Shown here piece by piece: positions 26,908-36,435 of a stretch of 64,000 nucleotides of DNA. The translations under genes were made by a program, and so were the position numbers. The notes beneath the pieces are model-generated. The model ran no database searches. It was given only the letters and a program-made list of their open reading frames with translations, and was not told where the DNA came from. Within the stretch, counting starts at the first letter, position 1. Each line of letters begins with the position of its first letter. The stretch spans positions 1 to 64,000 of the forward strand of contig CANQZG010000003.1 in NCBI GenBank assembly GCA_947628305.1, given 5' to 3'. Origin of the DNA: an uncultured Muribaculaceae bacterium (GTDB lineage: Bacteria > Bacteroidota > Bacteroidia > Bacteroidales > Muribaculaceae).

Positions 26908-28917
26908 TCACTTTTCGCGGGCGAGGATGAGCGCGGAATAGGGGGCGACATCAAGTCTCCCACCTTTGGAGAAACCAATCCCTTCGGCATTGATGACACC
27001 GTCGCTGGCTATGACAATCCAGTTGCCGCGTGTGACCTTGACTGACTGTGGTTTGTCAGAACCGTTGAACACGAGTTTGATTTCTTTCCAATTGTCACCG
27101 TTGGCATTGTCTTTTAGTGAGTATGAAATCAGGTTGGGTGCGTCGACTTTGTCAAATACAAGGTGCTTGGCGATTTGCTCGCTTGTCGTCATGCGGAATG
27201 CCGGATGAGACTTGCGTAGTTTGATGAGTTCGCGGTAGTAGTTGAACTGCGCGGCGTTATCGTGTTTGAGAGTCCAGTCGATTGCGTTTATTGAATCGGG
27301 GGATTTGTAGGAGTTGTGGACTCCCTTCTTGTCGCGGAAGATTTCTTCACCTGTCCATAAGAACGGAGTGCCTTGGGACGTGAATACGATTGTCTGTGCA
27401 AGACGGGCAACACGTTGACGGAGCGAATCCGATGCCTCCGGCATTGATTTGCGTAGTTTGTCGGTGAGCATCAGGTCGTCATGGCATGACACATAGTTGA
27501 TTATTTGTGTCGGCGAGGATGCGTATGCGAATTTTGAGATATTCCCTTTGGAATAATCGACTTGCGGATGGGCGGTTGATGCCACGATGCCTATCTTGAC
27601 AGTCTCCTCGTTGCCGGGTTTGCCTGACGCGAATCCACGGTCGGCCGCATTGCTGTAATGACCTTTTATTGCATCGCGTATATCATCGCTGAATACAGCG
27701 ATTTGTGGCATTTTTGATACATTCTCTTTTAGGGCGCGGCGTTCAACAGGAAGTGGGGAATCCCCGGCTGTCCATCCTTCGCCGTATATGAATATATCAG
27801 GATTTATTTCCTTTAGGGCGGCTGCCACTTGGTTCATGGTCTCCGTGTCATGAATCGCCATGAGGTCAAAGCGGAATCCGTCGATATGGTATTCCTTTGC
27901 CCAGTATTTTACGGAATTGATTATAAAATCGCGCATCTGCTGCCGTTCCGATGCGGTCTCGTTGCCGCATCCTGATGCATCACTGTAGCTTCCGTCGGGG
28001 CGGTGGCGATAGTAATATCCGGGGGCAGTCAGGGAGAAATTGGAATCATCATTTTGGGCCGTATGGTTATAAACAACATCCATAACTACGCCTATGCCGT
28101 TATCATGAAGGTTTTTAATCATCTCTTTCATTTCAGTGATGCGCGTTGCCGGGTCGGCCGGGTTGGTCGAATAAGAGCCTTCGGGCGCGTTGTAGTTGAA
28201 AGGGTCGTACCCCCAGTTGTATTGATTGGAGGGTAGATTGGCTTCGTCCACCGAATTATAGTCGTAGGATGGAAGGATGTGTACATGCGTTACCCCCAGT
28301 TCCTTGAGGTGGTCGATGCCTGTGCTTTCGCCTGTCAGGTTGTGGGTCCCGCTTTCAGTCAGGGCGAGGAATTTGCCTTTGTTTACGATTCCCGATGATG
28401 GGTGTTCCGAGAAATCGCGATGGTGCATCTCGTATATCACCGCGTCTGTTATATTTTTCAGCGCAGGGCCACGGTCTTTATCCCAACCTTCGGGGTTTGT
28501 CGTCGCGAAGTCGATGATTGCTGCCCGTTCTCCGTTTGTACCGACAGCTTTCGCCCATACTCCCGGGGTCTCTGCGAGCCACTTGCCGTGATATTTAATT
28601 TGGAATGTATAGAATTTGCCGTATAATCTGTTAGGGACGTTTGTGACCCATGCGCCTCCGTCACTACGTTTCATCGCCAATGTATCGGTGGCGGTGGAAT
28701 TACGGTCGGTGGGATACAACATCACTCTGGCCGCCTCGGCTTCAGGTGACCAAAGCCTGAATTTTGTGCCGTTGGCGTCAACCGTCAGTTCAAGGTCTTC
28801 GCCGTTGTAGGTGGGGAACTTGTCATAGTCGGGCATCTCTGTGCCGGTCGCGTTTTCAGGCATTGCAAATAACATTAGGCCGGAAAGTGCCCCGGCAATT
28901 AGAATTTTGGATTTCAT
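26908..28917 (-). CDS. type I pullulanase-like GH13 enzyme, exported
   Basis: A 669-aa alpha-amylase-family enzyme hydrolysing alpha-1,6 links in pullulan or branched maltodextrins. It has a signal peptide (residues 1-25), an N-terminal CBM48-like domain (about 40-150), the type I pullulanase hallmark YNWGYDP, and the GH13 regions DVVYNH, GFRFDLMAIHD (nucleophile Asp), IYGEGW (acid/base Glu) and SCHDD. A C-terminal beta domain follows. The ATG at 28917 is chosen; the earlier TTG adds one residue. No susC/susD pair lies beside it. Confidence 0.93.
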   Translation of the reverse strand: MKSKILIAGALSGLMLFAMPENATGTEMPDYDKFPTYNGEDLELTVDANGTKFRLWSPEAEAARVMLYPTDRNSTATDTLAMKRSDGGAWVTNVPNRLYGKFYTFQIKYHGKWLAETPGVWAKAVGTNGERAAIIDFATTNPEGWDKDRGPALKNITDAVIYEMHHRDFSEHPSSGIVNKGKFLALTESGTHNLTGESTGIDHLKELGVTHVHILPSYDYNSVDEANLPSNQYNWGYDPFNYNAPEGSYSTNPADPATRITEMKEMIKNLHDNGIGVVMDVVYNHTAQNDDSNFSLTAPGYYYRHRPDGSYSDASGCGNETASERQQMRDFIINSVKYWAKEYHIDGFRFDLMAIHDTETMNQVAAALKEINPDIFIYGEGWTAGDSPLPVERRALKENVSKMPQIAVFSDDIRDAIKGHYSNAADRGFASGKPGNEETVKIGIVASTAHPQVDYSKGNISKFAYASSPTQIINYVSCHDDLMLTDKLRKSMPEASDSLRQRVARLAQTIVFTSQGTPFLWTGEEIFRDKKGVHNSYKSPDSINAIDWTLKHDNAAQFNYYRELIKLRKSHPAFRMTTSEQIAKHLVFDKVDAPNLISYSLKDNANGDNWKEIKLVFNGSDKPQSVKVTRGNWIVIASDGVINAEGIGFSKGGRLDVAPYSALILAREK

Positions 28918-29060
28918 CAAATGTAAAATGGTAAGTATTAATGATATAATCTAATTTTATTAAAGAATCGATTGATGGTTGGAGCCTGTTAATTCCAAAC
29001 ATACCCTTAACGCAATCTTTGATAATGGGGTTGCAATCGGAAGGATGGTCTGTTGTCAGG

Positions 29061-29372
29061 CTATTTTACAATGACTTTCTTGAACCACTCGTTGCATTTA
29101 ACGATGTAGTACCCTTGTGGCAAATCTATAGTGACGCTTGAATCTGTTATTGTTATCTGCTTGACGAGTTGGCCGGTAATTGAGTATATAGCGAAATGGC
29201 ATGACTTCCCAGAACCGGATGTTAACTCAAGTCCTCCTGGTATAACTCTGACGGACGGCTCGTTTTTGACAATCTCCGATGAGAGATTGTCGATTGCCGG
29301 AGTGGCTTGCATACCGACCCCGGTGCATAACAGGGCGGCGGATGCGGCTATGTGCAATAGAAAATTTCTCAT
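29061..29372 (-). CDS. small exported protein with a PorSS-like C-terminal tail
   Basis: A 103-aa protein with a signal peptide (residues 1-24) and a short body ending in FAIYSITGQLVKQI...LPQGYYIVKCNEWFKKVIVK (gap mine), which has the spacing of the type IX secretion C-terminal sorting domain. It is almost entirely sorting domain, so it is either a tiny secreted peptide or the remnant of a larger cargo. It lies downstream of nothing obvious and 144 nt before the pullulanase gene on the same strand. Confidence 0.65.
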   Translation of the reverse strand: MRNFLLHIAASAALLCTGVGMQATPAIDNLSSEIVKNEPSVRVIPGGLELTSGSGKSCHFAIYSITGQLVKQITITDSSVTIDLPQGYYIVKCNEWFKKVIVK

Positions 29373-29392
29373 AACGTCAGTTTCGGTTGTTT

Positions 29393-29729
29393 AGAAGCTG
29401 TTTAAAAATATCTGTTAAATAGAGGCGGATGATTTTTAGGCAATTTTGATTTAAGTCGCGGGAGCATAGCGAGCTATGAGACCAAGACGCGAATCAAAAT
29501 TAACAAAAAGCAGCCGGACAATATTTATTTTATAAGGTGCTATAAAAAGCGGTTAAACATTAAATTAATCAACAAAGCTGCATGAATCATGTTTTCGATA
29601 GTCTCGCGTCTTTAAGCATCTTCGCCCCTTTGGCGCAGTCACGTAGCTCGCTACGCTCCCTTGCCTGCATGGGCGAAGCCATCTTAAATACGCGACCTCT
29701 ATTTTAACATAGATTTTTAAACAGCTTCT
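29393..29729. repeat. MITE-like nested palindromic element 1
   Basis: Terminal inverted repeats begin AGAAGCTGTTTAAAAAT (29393-29409, complement at 29713-29729) and continue imperfectly to TAGAGG over about 33 bp. Inside are two hairpin arms: AATTTTGATT/AATCAAAATT around 29442-29501, and one closed by TCGCG/CGCGA and TTCGCCC/GGGCGAAG (about 29602-29696). Each arm carries the motif GGGAG, 5-bp stem, CGAG loop, stem, GAC (29460-29486 plus; 29637-29660 minus). No transposase and no clear target duplication are seen. Confidence 0.75.
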
Positions 29730-29902
29730 TATTACAAAGTTAGTGCGAATAATTGTCAAATCCAAGACGTGTCGGAGCGTTTTAAATAAATATAACACTA
29801 TGTGTGAATTTTTCAGGCTGAGCATCCGCCATCTTTGAAAAATTTTATTAATTTTGTAACGAACTATATGGCTACATGTCGGCAATGGCGACCATGTAAC
29901 CA

Positions 29903-29910
29903 TATCTTTG
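29903..29910 (+). promoter_or_regulatory. -7 element upstream of sppA
   Basis: TATCTTTG lies 28 nt before the sppA start codon. No TTTG is found at the expected -33 distance. Confidence 0.5.
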
Positions 29911-29938
29911 TGCTTAATATATTGATATATAAAACTAT

Positions 29939-31699
29939 ATGAAAAAATTTTTTCAAGTGTTCCTTGGCTCGATGGCGGCAATATGGCTGTCATTCGGGTT
30001 ATGTTTCTTTGGCTTGATAATGTTCTTTATTCTCGCTGTGGCAAAGAGTGCCACTGGTGAGACTGTCAAGGTGAAGGATAATTCAATACTTTTAATCGCC
30101 CTTGACTGTGATGTGGTTGACCGTCCTGCGAGCCGTAAATTTATTGAGCAGATTCAATCTCCTGATTATAAATCTATAGCGTTGAATGAAATACTTGCAT
30201 CGGTTGATGCTGCCGCCGATGACGACCGCATAAAAGGGATTTTCCTTAAATGTGACGGCGGTTCGGCGGGACTCGCGCAGTCACAGTCAATCATAGACGC
30301 TATCGGGCGTTTCAAGAAGTCGGGTAAATGGGTGTATGCCTATTCCGATAATTACACTCAAGGGAACTATTTCATCGCTACTGCAGCCGACAGTATTTTC
30401 CTGAATCCCATAGGCGGAGTTGATATACATGGTTTAAGTGCCACGACACTATATTTTAAAGAACTTCTTGAAAAAGTCGGGGTTAATGCACAGGTTGTCA
30501 AGGTAGGTACGTACAAAAGCGCGGTTGAACCGTTTTTGCTTGACAGCATGAGTGCCGCGTCAAGGGAGCAGCAGAGGGTTTACCTCGGTAACATGTGGGG
30601 GTGTGTCAAAGAGCAGATTGCCAAGGCGCGCAAGGTCACTCCCGAAAAAGTAAATGAATGGGCCGACAGTTTCATCATGACACGTCAGGCACCGTTCTTC
30701 CTAAGTCAAAAAATTGTGGATAAGGTGGTTTACGGGCATGAGATGGAAGAACGTCTTGAAAACCTTACCGGTGAGGATGAGCTCAACCTCGTGACACCGT
30801 CACAATATTGCAAGGCGATGAATCTGATAAATGATATCAAGGGTTTGGAGTCCCGGATTGCAGTGTTGTATGCCATCGGTGATATTGTCGATGACGGCGA
30901 CGAGGGGATTGTCGCGTCAAAGATTGTCCCTGAAATCATGGAACTTGCCGAGGATGACGATATTGACGGTTTGGTGTTGCGCGTTAACTCGGGTGGAGGA
31001 AGTGCATACGCTTCTGAACAGATATGGGAGGCTCTTGAACAATACAAGAAGCTGACAGGCAATCCGTTTTATGTCTCGATGGGTGACGTTGCAGCATCGG
31101 GTGGATATTACATCTCGTGTGGTGCCGACAAGATATATGCCGACCCTCTGACGCTCACCGGCTCAATCGGTATTTTCGGCATTATACCTGAAATGTCGGG
31201 ATTGCTTAATGACAAGCTCGGAGTTCACACCGGGACTGTCGCCACCAATCCCACGGGACTGTTCCCGTCATTGATGAAACCGATGACCCCGATGCAGCGT
31301 GCCGCAATGCAACGTTATGTTGACCAGGGTTATGACCTGTTCACCAAACGTTGCGCCGAGGGACGCAACATGTCCCAGGATTCAATCAAGGCGATAGCCG
31401 AAGGACGAGTCTGGGACGGCTCGATGGCCTTGCGTATAGGTCTTGTTGACAAACTCGGAGGACTTGATGTGGTTGTCGCAGACATGGCCAAGGCGATAGG
31501 CAAGGGAGAGTATGAAATCGTTGAATACCCCAAACTCAAAAATAAATGGTGGGAGGAATTCATGGAACTGAATTCACAGCTTGAGGATGCCGCCATTTCA
31601 CGTGAACTTGGTGCGGCACGGCCATTATATGAGACAATGCGTGGTATCATGGAGATGTCTACATTGCAATGTCGTATGGATTATGTAACCATTCAATAA
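29939..31699 (+). CDS. sppA: signal peptide peptidase SppA, long (67K) type
   Basis: A 586-aa inner-membrane serine protease degrading cleaved signal peptides. One N-terminal membrane segment (residues about 7-36) is followed by two S49 domains. The catalytic lysine lies in KVGTYKSAVEPF near residue 200 and the nucleophile serine in VAASGGYYISCGADK near residue 390, the long-form arrangement in which the two residues come from different halves. It starts a probable operon with lpxK (16 nt gap). Confidence 0.94.
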   Translation: MKKFFQVFLGSMAAIWLSFGLCFFGLIMFFILAVAKSATGETVKVKDNSILLIALDCDVVDRPASRKFIEQIQSPDYKSIALNEILASVDAAADDDRIKGIFLKCDGGSAGLAQSQSIIDAIGRFKKSGKWVYAYSDNYTQGNYFIATAADSIFLNPIGGVDIHGLSATTLYFKELLEKVGVNAQVVKVGTYKSAVEPFLLDSMSAASREQQRVYLGNMWGCVKEQIAKARKVTPEKVNEWADSFIMTRQAPFFLSQKIVDKVVYGHEMEERLENLTGEDELNLVTPSQYCKAMNLINDIKGLESRIAVLYAIGDIVDDGDEGIVASKIVPEIMELAEDDDIDGLVLRVNSGGGSAYASEQIWEALEQYKKLTGNPFYVSMGDVAASGGYYISCGADKIYADPLTLTGSIGIFGIIPEMSGLLNDKLGVHTGTVATNPTGLFPSLMKPMTPMQRAAMQRYVDQGYDLFTKRCAEGRNMSQDSIKAIAEGRVWDGSMALRIGLVDKLGGLDVVVADMAKAIGKGEYEIVEYPKLKNKWWEEFMELNSQLEDAAISRELGAARPLYETMRGIMEMSTLQCRMDYVTIQ

Positions 31700-31715
31700 T
31701 ACGATATCCTTTTAT

Positions 31716-32813
31716 ATGGCCCGGAACAAGTTGCTCTCAAAGTTGCTGTTATTCCCGATATCTCGCATATATGGGATGGTGGTGGCTGTGCGCAACAAGA
31801 TGTTTGATTCGGGCATCCTGAAACAACATGAGTTTGATGTCCCTGTCATAACGGTGGGGAATATCGCCATGGGAGGGACTGGGAAGACCCCTCACACCGA
31901 ATATGTAGTCGACTCTTTGCGTGACGATTATACAATCGGGGTCCTTAGCCGGGGATACAAGCGAAAGACCAAGGGATTTGTCCTGGCGACAAAACGCTCA
32001 CGTCCCGAGGATATCGGAGACGAGCCATATCAGATATATCATAAATACGGCAAAGAAGTTACCGTAGCCGTGTGTGAGAGCCGTGTGGAAGGTATCAAGA
32101 GAATGCTTGAGATAAATCCGCGTATAAATCTTGTGGTCCTTGATGATGCATTCCAACATCGGTACGTGAAACCGTCCATCTCTATAGTCCTCACAGAATA
32201 TAACCGGCCGGTGTTCTATGACGACCTGTTGCCGTATGGCAGGTTGCGTGAACCTGTGAACGCCCTTAACCGTGCCGATGTCGTGATTGTCACGAAATGT
32301 CCTGACGAGGTGAAACCGATGGATTTCAGGATTTACAAGGAAGCCTTGAATCTGTACCCCTATCAGAAACTGTTTTATTCAACCTACGCCTACGGACACC
32401 TTGTCTCGGTCTTTCCCGAATCGGTCCAATACATCCCTTACCTTGACTGGCTGACTCCCGATGACTCGATACTTGTGCTCACCGGGGTCGCCAACCCTAG
32501 GCCATTTGTTAGGCATTTGCGTAAATTTAAGGCGCGAGTGAAGGTGAGACGTTATAATGACCATCACAACTATACCCACGGTGACATGGAGTCTATCCTG
32601 AAGAAATTCAATGAACTCCCGGGTAACCGCAAGTTCATTATAACCACCGAGAAAGATGCCGTGAGATTGTCCAATAATCCGTATTTTCCCCATAAACTGA
32701 AATCATGTATCTTCTATCTGCCGATAAAAGTGGAATTCCTGCCCCAGTGCGAGGGTGACTTCGTGCAGGCGGTCAAGACCCTTCTGCGAAACAATGCAAC
32801 ATTAAAGGCGTGA
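31716..32813 (+). CDS. lpxK: tetraacyldisaccharide 4'-kinase LpxK
   Basis: A 365-aa inner-membrane kinase that phosphorylates the 4' position of the lipid A precursor. The N-terminal amphipathic/hydrophobic segment is followed by the P-loop GNIAMGGTGKTPHTEYV and the DDAFQHR metal-binding segment. It indicates an LPS-bearing outer membrane, in keeping with lptB and mlaEF elsewhere in the window. Confidence 0.95.
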   Translation: MARNKLLSKLLLFPISRIYGMVVAVRNKMFDSGILKQHEFDVPVITVGNIAMGGTGKTPHTEYVVDSLRDDYTIGVLSRGYKRKTKGFVLATKRSRPEDIGDEPYQIYHKYGKEVTVAVCESRVEGIKRMLEINPRINLVVLDDAFQHRYVKPSISIVLTEYNRPVFYDDLLPYGRLREPVNALNRADVVIVTKCPDEVKPMDFRIYKEALNLYPYQKLFYSTYAYGHLVSVFPESVQYIPYLDWLTPDDSILVLTGVANPRPFVRHLRKFKARVKVRRYNDHHNYTHGDMESILKKFNELPGNRKFIITTEKDAVRLSNNPYFPHKLKSCIFYLPIKVEFLPQCEGDFVQAVKTLLRNNATLKA

Positions 32814-32880
32814 GATACCCTGAACTTTCAGTTTATTGTCCACGTTTATATCAATAACCAAATTAAGAGTTTAATTTATT

Positions 32881-33696
32881 ATGTTAGAACAAATCAACCA
32901 GACAGCCGAATATTTGCGTTCTAAAGTTACAGAAATGCCTAAAATCGCCATAATACTTGGTACCGGACTTGGCTCGCTTGTAGACTATATGGAGGATAAA
33001 CAAGTCATTCCCTATAGTGAGATACCTAATTTCCCCGTCTCTACAGTAGAGGGACACAGCGGTAATTTTATTTTCGGAAGCCTGGGTGGCAAACGTGTCA
33101 TGGCCATGCAGGGACGGTTTCATTATTACGAAGGTTATGACATGAAAACTGTCACATTCCCGGTGAGGGTTATGAAGGCCCTTGGGGTGGAGACATTGTT
33201 TGTGAGCAACGCGTCGGGCGGCATGAACCCTGAATTTGTCGTCGGTGACGTGATGATTATAACCGACCATATAAACCTTTTCCCTGAACACCCTTTGCGC
33301 GGGAAGAACTATAATGAACTCGGAGTGCGTTTTCCGGCCATGACAGAGGCTTACAGCAAGAAACTTATCAAACTTGCCGATGAAATCGCCGAAGAAAAGG
33401 GGATACGTGCGATGCACGGTGTCTATGTCGGTGTTACAGGCCCTACATTCGAGACACCTGCCGAATATGAGTTCTACCGTGTCATCGGCGGTGACGCTGT
33501 AGGCATGTCAACGGTTCCGGAGGTGATTGTGGCCAACCATGCCGGCATGAAGGTTTTTGGCATATCGGTGATTACCGACCTCGGTGGCAAGGATATAACT
33601 GAAGTGCCCACTCATGAGGAGGTGCAGAAAGCCGCTATCGTGGCACAGCCCAAATGCCTTGAAATCATGAAGGAGCTTGTGAGACGAGCCGATTGA
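32881..33696 (+). CDS. purine-nucleoside phosphorylase, trimeric class I
   Basis: A 271-aa nucleoside phosphorylase splitting inosine or guanosine with phosphate. Family motifs GTGLGSL, VEGHSGN, MQGRFHYYEGY, YVGVTGPTFETPAEYE and GMSTVPEV are all present. The segment GKDITEVPTHEEV near the end is usual. It lies 67 nt after lpxK and 2 nt before thiL. Confidence 0.95.
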   Translation: MLEQINQTAEYLRSKVTEMPKIAIILGTGLGSLVDYMEDKQVIPYSEIPNFPVSTVEGHSGNFIFGSLGGKRVMAMQGRFHYYEGYDMKTVTFPVRVMKALGVETLFVSNASGGMNPEFVVGDVMIITDHINLFPEHPLRGKNYNELGVRFPAMTEAYSKKLIKLADEIAEEKGIRAMHGVYVGVTGPTFETPAEYEFYRVIGGDAVGMSTVPEVIVANHAGMKVFGISVITDLGGKDITEVPTHEEVQKAAIVAQPKCLEIMKELVRRAD

Positions 33697-33698
33697 AA

Positions 33699-34745
33699 AT
33701 GGAAGAAAAACAGACTGAAATATCGCAGCTCGGGGAGTTCGGTCTCATAGACCGTCTGACCGACGGCCTTGTTCCACGCAATGAATCGACATTGCGTGGT
33801 GTGGGCGATGACGGGGCGGTGTTGCGTTATCCTTCATCAGATGTCCTTGTCACGACTGACCTCCTGTTGGAGGGCGTTCATTTCGACCTGACCTACGTTC
33901 CGTTGAAACACTTGGGTTATAAGGCCGCAGTCGTGAATTTTTCCGATATTTACGCGATGAACGGAACGCCCCGGCAGATTACCGTGTCACTTGGAATCTC
34001 GAAACGCTTCACGGTAGAACATATCGAGGCTCTGTATAGCGGAATACGTCTCGCCTGTGAAATTTATGGCGTTGACCTTGTGGGTGGCGACACTACATCT
34101 TCGCGGCAGGGACTTGTCATAAGTATAACATGTATCGGCGATGCCTTGTCGGATGAAATCGTTTATCGTGACGGGGCGAAAGACACCGACCTGATATGTG
34201 TCTCGGGTGACCTCGGTTCAGCCTACATGGGTTTACAGTTGCTTGAACGGGAAAAAGTGGCTTCATCGGGACAACGTGACTTTGTCCCGCAGTTCCAGGG
34301 CAAGGAATATCTCGTCGAGCGACAGTTGAAACCGGAGGCACGACGTGACATCATCGAGGAATTGCATAAGGCCGATATAAAGCCTACCTCCATGATGGAT
34401 ATAAGCGATGGACTTAGCTCGGAGTTGTTGCATATATGCAAGCAAAGCCATACAGGATGCCGCATCTATGAAGACCGGATTCCCATAGACTATCAGACAG
34501 CCGTAATGGCCGAGGAACTTGGCATGAATCTTGTGACGGCCGCCCTCAATGGAGGGGAGGACTATGAGTTGTTGTTCACAGTCCCGTTGCATTATCATGA
34601 GAAAATCGAGAGTCTGCCGGGGATAAAGGTTATAGGCCATATAACTAAACCTGAACTCGGCTGTGCGATGATAACCCGTGACGGGAACGAGATAACGTTG
34701 AAGGCGCAGGGTTGGAATCCGCTTCTGGAGACCGATAGCGAGTAA
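33699..34745 (+). CDS. thiL: thiamine-monophosphate kinase
   Basis: A 348-aa AIR-synthetase-fold kinase making thiamine diphosphate, the cofactor needed by MenD among others. The N-terminal GVGDDGAVL, GGDTTSS and the C-terminal ALNGGEDYELLF motifs are present. I use the ATG at 33699; a TTG at 33693 would overlap the PNP stop. No other thiamine genes are nearby. Confidence 0.94.
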   Translation: MEEKQTEISQLGEFGLIDRLTDGLVPRNESTLRGVGDDGAVLRYPSSDVLVTTDLLLEGVHFDLTYVPLKHLGYKAAVVNFSDIYAMNGTPRQITVSLGISKRFTVEHIEALYSGIRLACEIYGVDLVGGDTTSSRQGLVISITCIGDALSDEIVYRDGAKDTDLICVSGDLGSAYMGLQLLEREKVASSGQRDFVPQFQGKEYLVERQLKPEARRDIIEELHKADIKPTSMMDISDGLSSELLHICKQSHTGCRIYEDRIPIDYQTAVMAEELGMNLVTAALNGGEDYELLFTVPLHYHEKIESLPGIKVIGHITKPELGCAMITRDGNEITLKAQGWNPLLETDSE

Positions 34746-34762
34746 CACAATTATCGACAACG

Positions 34763-36427
34763 ATGTTAAAGGAGAATCTCATTGAAATATATGTCAGGAG
34801 TTTCCGGGAGAACTGGGAGATGCCGGCGTTGACCGACTATGTGGGTCGCAATACGATGACATATTGCGACCTCGCCCGGCATATTGCAATCTGCCATCTG
34901 CTCTTCAAGCATTCGGGATTGAAACCCGGTGACAAGGTGGCTCTCATGGGCAAGAATACGATACAATGGGTGACAGTCTACATGGCGACCATAACATACG
35001 GGGCTGTCATTGTGCCTGTATTGGCTGAATTTAATCCCTTGGACGCGCAGCACATCATCAACCATTCGGGAAGTAAATTCCTGTTTGTCAATGATGCGAT
35101 ATTCGAGCATCTTGAATTTGAGAAAATGCCTGCGCTTAGGGCCGCGATGTCACTTGATAACCGTGAGCTTCTCGGAGAACATCCCGATAACAAGAATGCT
35201 GTCGAAAAAGTGTTGTCATCGTTGACAAAACGTTTTCGCCGTCAGTATCCTGACGGGTTTAAGGCTTCGGATGTGAAATATGCAATACGGCCGAATGATT
35301 CCCTTGCCGAAATTAATTATACGTCAGGGACTACAGGTTTTTCAAAAGGTGTCATGTTGACACTGAACAACTTGTGCGGCAATGTGGTGTTCGGTATTGA
35401 ATCCAAGTTGCATTACCGCGGGTCGCGATGTCTGTCGTTCCTCCCATTGGCTCATGCCTACGGATGTGCGTTCGATATGTTAGTCCCGCTGGCTGTCGGG
35501 ACTCATGTTACATTGTTGGGTCGTCTACCGACCCCGAAACTGTTGCTCAAAGCTCTTGCCGAGGTTCGCCCTAATCTTATAATATGTGTTCCTCTTATCC
35601 TGGAGAAAGTCTACAAGAATCAGTTGCAGCCGTTGCTTGCCAAGACATCCATGAAACGTCTGCTGTCCCTACCGCTTCTGTCAGGGATGGTCTACGGGAA
35701 AATCCGAAAGAAACTTGTCGATGCGTTCGGCGGGGAGTTTGAGGAGGTGATTGTCGGTGGTGCGCCGTTGAATCATGAGGTTGAGGAATTCCTTCATAAA
35801 ATCAAGTTCCCGTTCACGGTAGGTTACGGGATGACCGAATGTGGCCCGTTAATCAGCTATACGCCGTGGCGCAAGTTCATTGTGGGGTCATCTGGTCGCA
35901 CTCTGCCGGGATTGATGGAGTCCAAGGTCGAAAGCCGTGACCCGGAGAACATCCCTGGGGAAATATGCGTCAGAGGGGAGAATGTGATGAAAGGATATTA
36001 TAAGAACTCTGCTGCGACCGAGGCTGTCCTCGATGCCGAGGGTTGGCTTCATACCGGCGACATGGGGACACGTTCGTCTGACGGTACAATATTTATCAAG
36101 GGCCGTTATAAGACAATGATTCTTAGTGCCAACGGTCAGAATATATACCCCGAGGAAATTGAGGCGAAGTTAAATAATATGCCTTTCGTTGCCGAGAGCC
36201 TTGTCGTTGAGCGTGGCAAACATCTTGTCGCACTGGTCTATCCCGACTATGAGGCGATGGACCGGGACGGCGTTACGAGCGACATGCTTCCACGGTTAAT
36301 GGAAAAGGTGCGCGAGGAATTGAACCGACAGGTAGCGGCTTATGAGAGGATTGACCGTATACAGCTGATTGCCAATGAGTTTGAGAAAACACCGAAACGT
36401 TCAATCAAACGTTATCTCTACCAGTGA
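34763..36427 (+). CDS. long-chain acyl-CoA synthetase-like AMP-forming ligase
   Basis: A 554-aa adenylate-forming enzyme. The AMP/ATP motif YTSGTTGFSKGV, the GYGMTECGP motif, HTGDMG and the C-terminal lysine in KTPKRSIKRYLYQ are intact. The extent of the N-terminal domain fits fatty-acyl-CoA ligases, but acyl-ACP ligase activity cannot be excluded. It ends a + operon and is convergent with the nitrilase gene (8 nt gap). Confidence 0.88.
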   Translation: MLKENLIEIYVRSFRENWEMPALTDYVGRNTMTYCDLARHIAICHLLFKHSGLKPGDKVALMGKNTIQWVTVYMATITYGAVIVPVLAEFNPLDAQHIINHSGSKFLFVNDAIFEHLEFEKMPALRAAMSLDNRELLGEHPDNKNAVEKVLSSLTKRFRRQYPDGFKASDVKYAIRPNDSLAEINYTSGTTGFSKGVMLTLNNLCGNVVFGIESKLHYRGSRCLSFLPLAHAYGCAFDMLVPLAVGTHVTLLGRLPTPKLLLKALAEVRPNLIICVPLILEKVYKNQLQPLLAKTSMKRLLSLPLLSGMVYGKIRKKLVDAFGGEFEEVIVGGAPLNHEVEEFLHKIKFPFTVGYGMTECGPLISYTPWRKFIVGSSGRTLPGLMESKVESRDPENIPGEICVRGENVMKGYYKNSAATEAVLDAEGWLHTGDMGTRSSDGTIFIKGRYKTMILSANGQNIYPEEIEAKLNNMPFVAESLVVERGKHLVALVYPDYEAMDRDGVTSDMLPRLMEKVREELNRQVAAYERIDRIQLIANEFEKTPKRSIKRYLYQ

Positions 36428-36435
36428 CACTGCGG

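Larger units (their letters stand above)
29373..29938. other. intergenic region holding palindromic element 1 and the sppA promoter
   Basis: This 566-bp gap contains the 337-bp palindromic element (29393-29729), then AT-rich sequence and a TATCTTTG box at 29903-29910. A 142-codon minus-strand frame across it (29565-29993) has no protein-like features. Confidence 0.7.

Noticed and set aside
28918..28925. TACATTTG box directly against the pullulanase start codon (minus strand)
   Set aside because: It ends at the ATG itself, so transcription would start inside the gene, and there is no -33 partner; probably chance.
29565..29993. A 142-codon minus-strand frame between the small sorted protein and sppA
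   Set aside because: It runs through palindromic element 1 and the sppA start; the protein has odd composition and no recognisable fold.
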